Part shown: piece by piece, positions 8,348-14,903 of the stretch | How the letters are laid out: each line of letters opens with the position of its first letter | How positions within the stretch are numbered: the first letter of the stretch is position 1 | Assembly (NCBI RefSeq): GCF_016863395.1 | Contig: NZ_BOOU01000064.1 | Coordinates: forward strand, 1 to 63,075 | Reading direction: 5' to 3' | DNA: 63,075 nt | From: Sphaerisporangium rufum | GTDB lineage: Bacteria; Actinomycetota; Actinomycetes; Streptosporangiales; Streptosporangiaceae | Program-made: the position numbers and the translations under genes | The notes under the pieces: model-generated | The model's database searches: none | What the model was told of the DNA's origin: nothing | What the model saw: only the letters and a program-made list of their open reading frames with translations

Positions 8348-8369
8348 GTGTCTAATTAACGGCGGATCT
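8348..8369 (+). repeat. Left terminal inverted repeat of the IS256-family element
   Basis: Begins GTGTCTAATTAACGG. It matches the reverse complement of 9696-9717 at 19 of 22 positions. Confidence 0.8.
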
Positions 8370-8391
8370 GATGATCAAGGAGATACCTCTG

Positions 8392-9681
8392 ATGACGGAG
8401 ACCGCCGTGGAGAACGAGCAGACCGGGCAGGTTCAGGCACCATCGAGTGCGGTGTCGGACGAGCAGCTCGTTGCGATGCTGGTGGACCGGGCCCGGAACG
8501 AGGGGCTGCAACTGACCGGCGAGGGCGGGCTGTTGCAGCAGCTGACCAAGCGGGTGCTGGAGTCCGCCCTGGAGGGCGAGATCACCGACCACGTCGGCTA
8601 TGAAAAGCATGATCCGGCCGGGAAGAACAACGGCAACAGCCGCAACGGCACCCGGGCCAAGACCGTGCTGACCGATGTCGGCCCCGTTGAGGTGAGGGTG
8701 CCCCGCGACACCGCCGGCACCTTCGAGCCGCAGCTCGTCAAGAAGCGGCAACGCCGCCTGACCGGCGTCGATGAGATGGTGCTGTCGCTGTCGGCGAAGG
8801 GACTCACCCACGGGGAGATCTCCGCGCACCTGGCCGAGGTCTATGGGGCGCAGGTGTCCAGACAGACCATCTCCACCATCACCGACAAGGTCATGGACGG
8901 CATGGCCGAGTGGCAGAACCGGCCCTTGGACCCCGTCTACCCTGTCCTGTTCGTCGACGCCATCAACGTCAAGATCAGGGACGGGCAGGTCGCGAACCGT
9001 CCGATCTACGTCGTGATGGCAGTGACCGTGGAGGGCACCCGGGACATTCTCGGCATCTGGGCCGGCGACGGCGGCGAGGGCGCGAAGTACTGGCTGCAGG
9101 TGTTCACCGAGCTGAAGAACCGCGGCCTGGGCGACGTGCTCATGTTGGTCTGCGACGGACTCAAGGGCCTTCCCCAGGCCGTCGAGAACGTCTGGCCTCG
9201 CACAATCGTCCAGACATGCGTAGTTCACCTGCTGCGGAATTCGTTCCGCTACGCGGCCCGGCAGGACTGGGACAAGGTCGCCGGGGCCCTGAGGCCGGTC
9301 TACACCGCACCCAGCGAGGATGCGGCGACGGAGCGGTTCTTGGAGTTCCAGGAGTCTTGGGGCACGAAGTATCCGGCGATCGTGAAGCTGTGGTCGGACG
9401 CCTGGGCCGAGTTCGTGCCCTTCCTGTCGTTCGACGTCGAGATACGCAAGGTCATCTGCTCCACGAACGCGATCGAGAGCGTCAACGCCCGCATCCGCAA
9501 GGCCGTCCGGGCCCGCGGACATTTCCCGAACGAGGCCGCCGCCCTCAAGTGCATCTACATGGCGCTGATGAGCCTGGACCCGACGGGCAAGGGCCACAAA
9601 AGGTGGACGATGCGCTGGAAGGCACCCCTGAACGCGTTCCAGATCGCCTTCGAAGGCCGCCTGACCCCAGGCAACAACTGA
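8392..9681 (+). CDS. IS256-family transposase
   Basis: About 429 residues of the MULE/IS256 transposase family, which cuts and pastes the element using a DDE active site. Visible are the first Asp region (VLFVDAINVKIRDG), the second Asp (VCDGLKGLPQAV) and the third acidic residue in the hallmark NAIESVNARIRK. The N-terminal part (SRNGTRAKTV, VEVRVPRD) also fits the family. ATG at 8392 is chosen because AAGGAG lies 9 nt upstream; an in-frame ATG at 8371 precedes that ribosome site. Length is normal and the gene appears intact. Confidence 0.95.
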   Translation: MTETAVENEQTGQVQAPSSAVSDEQLVAMLVDRARNEGLQLTGEGGLLQQLTKRVLESALEGEITDHVGYEKHDPAGKNNGNSRNGTRAKTVLTDVGPVEVRVPRDTAGTFEPQLVKKRQRRLTGVDEMVLSLSAKGLTHGEISAHLAEVYGAQVSRQTISTITDKVMDGMAEWQNRPLDPVYPVLFVDAINVKIRDGQVANRPIYVVMAVTVEGTRDILGIWAGDGGEGAKYWLQVFTELKNRGLGDVLMLVCDGLKGLPQAVENVWPRTIVQTCVVHLLRNSFRYAARQDWDKVAGALRPVYTAPSEDAATERFLEFQESWGTKYPAIVKLWSDAWAEFVPFLSFDVEIRKVICSTNAIESVNARIRKAVRARGHFPNEAAALKCIYMALMSLDPTGKGHKRWTMRWKAPLNAFQIAFEGRLTPGNN

Positions 9682-9695
9682 CCACTCGCCAACCA

Positions 9696-9717
9696 AGATC
9701 AGCCGTTAAATTGACAC
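9696..9717 (-). repeat. Right terminal inverted repeat of the IS256-family element
   Basis: Reverse complement begins GTGTCAATTTAACGG, pairing with the left repeat at 8348-8369 with three mismatches. Confidence 0.8.
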
Positions 9718-10020
9718 ACCCGGTCTCCTCCGCGCAAGTGGTCCGGCAAGACCCTTTCAGAGCACAAGCAGGATCGCCGGGCCTGGGTGCTCGAACAGCT
9801 CGGCCTTTCGGCAACCGACGACGAGCCGGCCCCCGCCGACCCGCACCGGTATCTGTGGCGCGTCGTCACCCCCGTCGATGACGATGTGCCATCTCTGGCC
9901 GAACGGCTGCTCACCGAGATCGCCAACCGGCAGCGATGGCGCATCGCACTACAGCAAGCCCAAGCACGAGCGGACGGACGACCCATCCACGATCTTTCGG
10001 CAACGGGGGTGGCCGCCTGA
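9718..10020 (+). pseudogene. C-terminal remnant of a replication-initiator-like gene
   Basis: The frame is open from the very edge of the insertion sequence to a TGA at 10018-10020, reading RKWSGKTLSEHKQDRRAWVL near its start. It has no start codon of its own; the first GTG, at 9787, is internal to the domain. Its position directly before int with a TGATG overlap, and the WSGKTLxxHKxDRRAW segment, resemble the tails of replication initiators in actinobacterial integrative elements. That identification is tentative. The N-terminal part was evidently lost when the insertion sequence arrived. Confidence 0.45.
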
Positions 10021-11144
10021 TGGCGAACAAGGAAGGACGCCGGCGCTTCGGCAGTATCCGCAAGCTGCCGTCCGGCCGTTTCCAGATCCGCTACCCGGGA
10101 CCGGACGGGCGTCTACGTACCGGTGAGTCCACCTACGCCACCGAGCGCGACGCGGACAAGGCGCTTTCGCTGGTGGAGGCGAAGCTCGTCACGGGCGACT
10201 GGACCGACCCCCAGCGGTCCAAGGTCAAGACTGTCGACTACGCCGAGAAGTGGATCACCGAGCGGACGAACCTGCGGCCCCGTACGGTCGAGATCTACCG
10301 GGGACTGCTGCGGCGGTTCATCGTGCCGTATCTCGGCAATGTGCCGCTCGGCAAGATCGATACGGCTACGGTCCGCGAGTGGCGGGCGACCCTCGTCGGC
10401 AAGGGCGTGGGCGCGTCCGAGGTGGCGAAGTCGTACCGGTTCCTGCGGGCCGTGCTGATGACCGCGGCCGATGACCGGATCATCCCGCGTAACCCGTGTC
10501 GGATCCGAGGTGCCGGCGAAGAGAACCCGGACGAACGGCCGGTGCTCACGGTCCCCCAGGTGTTCCAGCTCGCCGACCTGATGCCCGAACGCCTCCGCGC
10601 CCTGGTCCTGCTGGCCACGTTCGCGAGCCTGCGATGGGGCGAGGTGGCGGCGCTCCGGCGGATGGACCTGGACCTGAAGGCGGGAACCGTCAGTGTTCGG
10701 CAACAGCACGTCGAACTGGACTCCGGCGAACTGCTCATCGGGCCGCCCAAGTCGCGGGCAGGCGTCCGTACCGTCGCGATCCCCTCGGTGATCATTCCGG
10801 CCCTGGAGCATCACCTCGCGAACCACACCGGTCCGGACGATGATTCGCTGATCTTCACCGGTGCTCGGGGCGGTGTCTTCCGGCGGAGCAACTTCCGCCG
10901 CGCGGCCGGCTGGGCGAACGCCACCCGCAAGATCGGTTTAGCGGGGCTCCACTTCCATGATCTGCGGCATACGGGGAACACGATCGCGGCGGCGTCCGGG
11001 GCGAGTCTTCGCGATCTCATGGAGCGGATGGGCCACGACAGCGTACGGGCCGCGATGATCTATCAGCACAGTACGGCCCAGGCTGACCGGAAGATCGCCA
11101 ATGCGATGAACAGCATGATCGAGGAAGCCGGTGGCGGCGAGTGA
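10020..11144 (+). CDS. int: Tyrosine-recombinase site-specific integrase
   Basis: About 374 residues. An N-terminal AP2-like arm-binding region (GSIRKLPSGRFQIRY) is followed by a SAM-like core-binding domain (about 75-160) and the catalytic domain. Catalytic residues are visible: Arg in SLRWGE (about 203), HDLRH (about 312), His in MGHDS and Tyr in MIYQHS (about 348). It recombines the tRNA-Val core site with the element's own site. ATG at 10020 overlaps the preceding TGA by one base, implying coupling to the upstream gene. An upstream in-frame ATG at 9936 lies inside that gene and is not favoured. A terminator and the intact tRNA follow. Confidence 0.93.
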   Translation: MANKEGRRRFGSIRKLPSGRFQIRYPGPDGRLRTGESTYATERDADKALSLVEAKLVTGDWTDPQRSKVKTVDYAEKWITERTNLRPRTVEIYRGLLRRFIVPYLGNVPLGKIDTATVREWRATLVGKGVGASEVAKSYRFLRAVLMTAADDRIIPRNPCRIRGAGEENPDERPVLTVPQVFQLADLMPERLRALVLLATFASLRWGEVAALRRMDLDLKAGTVSVRQQHVELDSGELLIGPPKSRAGVRTVAIPSVIIPALEHHLANHTGPDDDSLIFTGARGGVFRRSNFRRAAGWANATRKIGLAGLHFHDLRHTGNTIAAASGASLRDLMERMGHDSVRAAMIYQHSTAQADRKIANAMNSMIEEAGGGE

Positions 11145-11175
11145 TCTCCGAGACACGTCGAGATCCCGAAGCTAA

Positions 11176-11193
11176 TGGCACGCTAATGGCACG
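11176..11193. repeat. Two TGGCACG repeats at the right end of the element
   Basis: TGGCACG occurs at 11176 and 11187 within a tandem CTAATGGCACG. The same tandem occurs at 8202-8222 near the left end. Candidate integrase arm-binding sites. Confidence 0.5.
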
Positions 11194-11196
11194 GAA

Positions 11197-11228
11197 CCCC
11201 CGTCAGAAGATCTCTGGCGGGGGTGTTT
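11197..11228 (+). terminator. Terminator downstream of the integrase gene
   Basis: CCCCCGTCAGA (11197-11207) pairs with TCTGGCGGGGG (11213-11223), with a 5-nt loop and one G-U pair, followed by TGTTTT. It ends rightward integrase transcripts just before the oppositely oriented tRNA. Confidence 0.8.
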
Positions 11229-11232
11229 TGGC

Positions 11233-11307
11233 TGGTGGGCGCTACTGGGTTCGAACCAGTGACCCCTCGCTTGTAAGGCGAGTGCTCTACCGCTGAGCTA
11301 AGCGCCC
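11233..11307 (-). tRNA. tRNA-Val (anticodon UAC)
   Basis: Leftward cloverleaf: 7-bp acceptor stem GGGCGCT/AGCGCCC, 4-bp D-stem GCTC/GAGC, anticodon stem CTCGC/GCGAG around loop CTTACAA (anticodon TAC), T-arm ACTGG-TTCGAAC-CCAGT, discriminator A and an encoded CCA. Body is 72 nt plus CCA. It is intact despite serving as an integration site, because the element carries the 3' end and restores it. Confidence 0.97.
11234..11278. repeat. 45-bp direct repeat, right attachment site inside tRNA-Val
   Basis: Identical to 8078-8122. It covers the tRNA from the anticodon loop to the first two bases of CCA, the usual target of tyrosine integrases. Confidence 0.85.
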
Positions 11308-11322
11308 GGGTCGGCCTACACC

Positions 11323-12357
11323 CTACGGTACCGAAGGGGATCTGAGCACATCGACGGTCCAGGTGGACCCCGCGTCGGGGACGCCGGCGGCCTGCCAGCC
11401 GAGGAGCGCGGCGCCGAGCATGCCGGCGTGCACGCCGAGGGCGGCGCGGCGCAGCGGCGGGGCGGTGCGGAAGGCCAGCCGGGCGGTGAGGCGTTCGGCG
11501 AGCGGCTCGAACAGCGCCTCCCCGGCCTCGGCCAGGCCGCCGCCGATGACGATCGCGGCCGGGTCCAGCAGCAGGGTGTACGAGGCCAGGGCGATGGACA
11601 GCGCCTCCAGCGCGTCGTCCCAGACGGCGGCGGCGTCCGGGTCGCCGCGCATGGCCAGGTCGACCACCTGCTCCGCGGTCATCGTCTCGGGCGCCATGGG
11701 GCTCTGGGCGGCCGGGTAAGCGTCCCAGGTGGCGGCGGGCTGGTGGAGGGAGGTGGCGCGGCTGAGGCGCTCGGTGTAGCGGCGGGCGACCGAGGCGGCC
11801 GAGGCGTAGGTCTCCAGGCAGCCGGTCTGCCCGCAGGCGCATCGCTCGCCGGCGGGGAAGACCGGGACGTGGCCGATCTCGCCGCCGCGGCTGGACGAAC
11901 CGCCGTACGGCTCGCCGGCGATCACGACGGCGCCGGCGATGCCGGTGCCGATGGGCAGGAAGAGGAAGTCGCGTTCGGCGCGGCCGGCGCCGAGCACGCT
12001 CTCGGCAAGCCCTCCGGTACGCACGTCGTGGCCGAGCCGGACCGGCAGGGGCAGGGCGGTGAGGTCGGCGGCGGGCACGTCCTTCCAGCCGATGTTGGCC
12101 GAGTAGACCGCGGTGTCCGCGGTGACCAGGCCGGGGACGGCGATGCCGACGCCGGCCGGGGTGCCCGGGCCGGCGGCGGCCAACTCGCCGGTGAAGGCCC
12201 GGATGGCCTCGATGACGCGCAGCGGGCCGTCGGCCCGCGGGGTGGGCCGCCGTTCGGCGATGAGCACCTGGCCGGTGGCCGACACCAGCCCACCCTTCAT
12301 GGTGGTGCCGCCGACGTCCAGCGCGACCACGTGACCGTGGTGGGTGGAGTGCCGCAC
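11323..12357 (-). CDS. ROK-family sugar kinase (glucokinase-like)
   Basis: About 344 residues. The N-terminal phosphate loop ALDVGGTTMKGGLV, a second ATP motif FLPIGTGIAGAVV, the sugar-binding EIGHV and the ROK zinc-binding motif CACGQTGCLETY are all present, with IVIGGGLAEAG near the C-terminus. There is no N-terminal helix-turn-helix, so it is a kinase rather than a ROK repressor. Likely phosphorylates glucose or an amino sugar with ATP; the exact sugar cannot be read. The GTG start at 12357 has a purine-rich GGGAAGGGGG ribosome site. The gene stands alone next to the tRNA integration site. Confidence 0.9.
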   Translation of the reverse strand: MRHSTHHGHVVALDVGGTTMKGGLVSATGQVLIAERRPTPRADGPLRVIEAIRAFTGELAAAGPGTPAGVGIAVPGLVTADTAVYSANIGWKDVPAADLTALPLPVRLGHDVRTGGLAESVLGAGRAERDFLFLPIGTGIAGAVVIAGEPYGGSSSRGGEIGHVPVFPAGERCACGQTGCLETYASAASVARRYTERLSRATSLHQPAATWDAYPAAQSPMAPETMTAEQVVDLAMRGDPDAAAVWDDALEALSIALASYTLLLDPAAIVIGGGLAEAGEALFEPLAERLTARLAFRTAPPLRRAALGVHAGMLGAALLGWQAAGVPDAGSTWTVDVLRSPSVP

Positions 12358-12462
12358 GGGGAGCCCCCTTCCCCTCTCACATCCTGCCGCTGTCCGCCGT
12401 AATTACGGGCGCCACGCGCATTCTGGCGCAGTTTTCCGGATATATCGGCAGGAGTCAAAAGA

Positions 12463-12798
12463 TCAGCGGGCCGGGTGGCGGCCGAACAGCCGGCCGAGCG
12501 CCGCCTCGACCTCCTCCGAAAGGCCCGGCGCGCCGGCGCCCACCAGCGACGAGGGCCGGGCGTCGGCGACGCGCGCCGGCCGGACCGCGCCGCACGAGCG
12601 GCACTCCACCTCGCCCAGCCGGCAGATGAGCCTGCTGGAGCCGCAGGTCCGGCACCGGTCGAGGTCGAGATCGAGGTCGTGCTCGCGCTGGCAGGACGGG
12701 CAGATCAGCACCTGTGCCTCGTGCCGCACTCCGCGCCGCCAGGGGCTGGCGCCGCGTACCGGGTCCGTCTGCCGGACACCGCACCGATAGCAGGGCAT
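12463..12798 (-). CDS. Small zinc-ribbon protein
   Basis: About 111 residues with three Cys pairs: CYRCG, CPSC and CRTCG, and a further CRSCG later. These form probable treble zinc-ribbon folds as in nucleic-acid-binding or scaffold proteins. The C-terminal ~35 residues are a short helical tail. Function is not recognisable. It lies just downstream of the peroxiredoxin gene on the same strand, in a conserved actinobacterial neighbourhood. ATG at 12798 (MPCYRCG) is preferred; GTG at 12807 is too close to the GGAGG ribosome site. Confidence 0.7.
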   Translation of the reverse strand: MPCYRCGVRQTDPVRGASPWRRGVRHEAQVLICPSCQREHDLDLDLDRCRTCGSSRLICRLGEVECRSCGAVRPARVADARPSSLVGAGAPGLSEEVEAALGRLFGRHPAR

Positions 12799-12852
12799 CG
12801 TCGCCACCGCCTCCGTCGTCCGCCGGGCGGGCGCCCGGCGTACCTCAGTACG

Positions 12853-13314
12853 TCACTGGAAGATTTCGGCGAGCACCTGGCGGTACTCGGGGATGTCGCG
12901 CGCCGAGGGTATCGGGTGGACCGCCTTCCAGCGGACCACTCCCTCGCCGTCGATCACGAAGGTGCCGCGCACCGCGACGCCCCGGTCCTCGTCGAGGACA
13001 CCGTAGGCCCGGGCCACCTCGCCGTGCGGCCAGAAGTCCGACAGCATCGGGAAGTCGAAGCCCTCCCGGTCGGCCCAGGCCCGCTGGGCGAACATCGAGT
13101 CGACCGAGACGGTCAGCACCCGGACGCCGCCCGGCAGCGGGGCGGCGAGCCCGTCGCGGACATCGCGCAGCTCGCCCTGGCAGACGCCGCTGAAGGCGAG
13201 CGGATAGAAGACGAGCAGGACCGGCCCGCCTCGCAGGTCCGACAGCCGTACCGGGGCGCCGTGCTGGTCGCGAAGTTCGAAGTCGGGGGCGCGGTCCCCC
13301 ACCTCGACGGCCAT
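12853..13314 (-). CDS. ahpE: AhpE-type peroxiredoxin
   Basis: 153 residues, the length of M. tuberculosis AhpE. A thioredoxin fold (GDRAPDFELRDQHG) carries the peroxidatic Cys in FSGVCQGELRDVRD, inside the family's F-[ST]-G-x-C-Q-G-E-L motif. No resolving Cys is seen, so it is a one-Cys enzyme that reduces peroxides and peroxynitrite and is probably regenerated by mycothiol or mycoredoxin (family knowledge). ATG at 13314 has AAAGG 4-5 nt upstream; the longer upstream frame is not needed. It shares its strand with DUF3052, and the aceE gene follows divergently, as in Rv2238c-Rv2241. Confidence 0.9.
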   Translation of the reverse strand: MAVEVGDRAPDFELRDQHGAPVRLSDLRGGPVLLVFYPLAFSGVCQGELRDVRDGLAAPLPGGVRVLTVSVDSMFAQRAWADREGFDFPMLSDFWPHGEVARAYGVLDEDRGVAVRGTFVIDGEGVVRWKAVHPIPSARDIPEYRQVLAEIFQ

Positions 13315-13402
13315 GCCGATCCTTTCAGCCGAGCGAGCGCGCACCGTCCGGCCGTACGGCTGGATGCGGCCGTACGGCGGCGCGAAGGAGAAGGAGCGGC
13401 GC

Positions 13403-13831
13403 CTAACGGCGTCCCTTGGGCGTCACCAGGCGCGTGCCCGACCAGTCACGGGCCGCGCTGACGCTGCTGGTCTGCGAGAGGCCCGCCGTCGCGGCGTCCT
13501 CCCCGATGTCGCTGGGCTCGACGTGGCCGTCCCGGCCCACCTTGGGAGTCAGCAGCCAGATCTGGCCGCCGTCGGCCAGCCCGGTCATGGCGTCGCTCAA
13601 GGCGTCGAACAGGTCTCCGTCGCCGTCGCGCCACCACAGCAGCACGACGTCCACCACGTCCTCGGAGTCCTCGTCGACCATCTCGTTGCCGGTGAGCTCC
13701 TCGATCGACTGGCGGAGTTCCTCGTCGGAGTCCTCGTCCCAGCCGATCTCCTGCACCACCTGACCCGGCTTGAGACCGAGTCGCTCGGCCAGGCCGCGCT
13801 CGCCCTGCGCCTGACCCGCGGTCGCGCTCAC
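13403..13831 (-). CDS. DUF3052 family protein
   Basis: About 142 residues, the usual length of this actinobacterial family of unknown function. Seen: LGLKPGQVVQEIGWDEDSDE, an acidic centre (DEDSEDVVDVV), LLWWRDGDGDL and a C-terminal TRLVTPKGRR. Members sit beside ahpE and aceE in many actinobacteria. GTG at 13831 is chosen because AGGAGGG lies 5 nt upstream; the longer frame reaching 14377 antisense to YjbQ is spurious. It is cytoplasmic with no membrane segment. No biochemical role can be inferred. Confidence 0.85.
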   Translation of the reverse strand: MSATAGQAQGERGLAERLGLKPGQVVQEIGWDEDSDEELRQSIEELTGNEMVDEDSEDVVDVVLLWWRDGDGDLFDALSDAMTGLADGGQIWLLTPKVGRDGHVEPSDIGEDAATAGLSQTSSVSAARDWSGTRLVTPKGRR

Positions 13832-13965
13832 GTTTGTCCCTCCTGCTTGGATGACCCGCCTAGGGCGGCTTGCCGGCCCCTCGCGGGACCGCTTCGGCAC
13901 AGTCCACACGCTGTGACCCTTCGTCGTCAACGGTCGCCACGAGCGGTGCTCCGCACCGTTATCTG

Positions 13966-14373
13966 CTAGTTGGACAAAAAAGACAAACGTACATGGCGTT
14001 CCGGGTTGTCGACGTTGAGGTCGATGACAGCGATGGACTGCCACGTCCCCAGCGCCGGCCGTCCGTCCAGTACCGGGACGGTGGCGTAGGGCGGGATCAG
14101 CGCCGGCATCACGTGCGACCGGCCGTGGCCGCGCGACCCGTGCGCGTGCCGCCAACGGTCGTCGGCCGGCAGCAGGTCGCCCAGCGCCGCGAGCAGGTCC
14201 TCTTCGCTGCCGGAGCCCAGCTCCAGCAGGGCGATCCCCGCGGTGGCGTGCGGGACGAAGACATGCAGCAGGCCGTCTCCTCCGCACGACCGCGCGAACT
14301 CCGCGCACTGCCGGGTGATGTCGTGCACCCGTTCCTTTGCCCCGGTGGTCACCTCGAACGTCTGGGTTCTCAT
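13966..14373 (-). CDS. YjbQ/UPF0047 secondary thiamine-phosphate synthase-like protein
   Basis: 135 residues, standard length. Family signatures are visible: FVPHATAGIALLE, a DLLPADDRWRHAH segment, the His-rich SRGHGRSHVMPAL, and the C-terminal GTWQSIAVIDLN. Members form trimers with a conserved His/Cys site, and some show weak thiamine-phosphate synthase activity; the physiological role is unclear. ATG at 14373 is chosen because TAAGAT lies exactly 7 nt upstream, pointing to a leaderless transcript. It reads leftward, away from aceE. Confidence 0.9.
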   Translation of the reverse strand: MRTQTFEVTTGAKERVHDITRQCAEFARSCGGDGLLHVFVPHATAGIALLELGSGSEEDLLAALGDLLPADDRWRHAHGSRGHGRSHVMPALIPPYATVPVLDGRPALGTWQSIAVIDLNVDNPERHVRLSFLSN

Positions 14374-14380
14374 CCAACGG

Positions 14381-14386
14381 ATCTTA
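14381..14386 (-). promoter_or_regulatory. -10-like TAAGAT for leaderless YjbQ transcript
   Basis: On the minus strand TAAGAT is followed by 7 nt (CCGTTGG) and the ATG of the YjbQ gene. There is no ribosome site in the gap, consistent with leaderless translation. Confidence 0.5.
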
Positions 14387-14722
14387 TGATCCCCGCTGAA
14401 CTGGGAGGACAATCGCATCCGGCCAGGGAAACGGATCCTCCTTCGTCGCGTTCCCTCCAGACTCGTCCCGCGGGCCCGGCGGCGAGAAGAGCCGGCGGCG
14501 AACCTCGGCCGGAGGATGGGGAAAACAACACCGAAACGTTACCTGCGCCGGACGCGGCGGTGCCGGGCGTCCCCGGCGAGGGCGCCACCCCTTATCCTCG
14601 TGCGGGCACCGGCCCGGCGGAGCGGTTGGCATGCCGCCGGCCGGGGGAGGCCGAAGGGGGCGGGGACGACCCCGGAGGCACCCCGATTCGGCCCGGCCGG
14701 ACCCCCGGATCACCGCGGATTG

Positions 14723-14750
14723 TTGCCATTCGCGAAAAACGTCCTACCAT
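14723..14750 (+). promoter_or_regulatory. Candidate sigma-A promoter of aceE
   Basis: TTGCCA (14723-14728), a 16-bp spacer and TACCAT (14745-14750) give a good housekeeping promoter. The start point near 14757 would leave a leader of about 145 nt before the GTG of aceE, with a small hairpin CCCTGC-CA-GCAGGG near 14776 and a spaced ACCGGA/TCCGGT repeat around 14800-14828. The rest of 14374-14903 shows no gene. Confidence 0.5.
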
Positions 14751-14903
14751 CGGTTGTCTAGGCCATGTGTACGCCCCTGCCAGCAGGGACATCTTGGTTA
14801 CCGGACGGTAGAGATGCACTTTCCGGTGTAAGCAGCCAGGATGGGAGCTGACCTAGACAACGAAGAAGAGGCTTACCAGTCCATCCTCGGAAGGCGAGAC
14901 CCA

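Larger units (their letters stand above)
8348..9717 (+). mobile_element. IS256-family insertion sequence, complete
   Basis: A 1370-bp element with 22-bp imperfect terminal inverted repeats (19 of 22 matching) and one transposase gene. The flanks (GTGGCGGGA on the left, ACCCGGTCT on the right) are not a matching 8-9 bp target duplication. This suggests that neighbouring DNA was deleted after insertion, or that the ends recombined with another copy. Confidence 0.85.
8078..11278. mobile_element. Reduced integrative element inserted at tRNA-Val
   Basis: About 3.2 kb bounded by 45-bp direct repeats. It contains TGGCACG repeats near both ends, an IS256-family insertion, the tail of a rep-like gene overlapping an integrase gene, and a terminator. 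The arrangement rep-like/int/tRNA is typical of actinobacterial integrative elements that excise and replicate. Here transfer genes and most of rep are missing, so it is probably immobile apart from possible excision by its own integrase. Confidence 0.75.
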
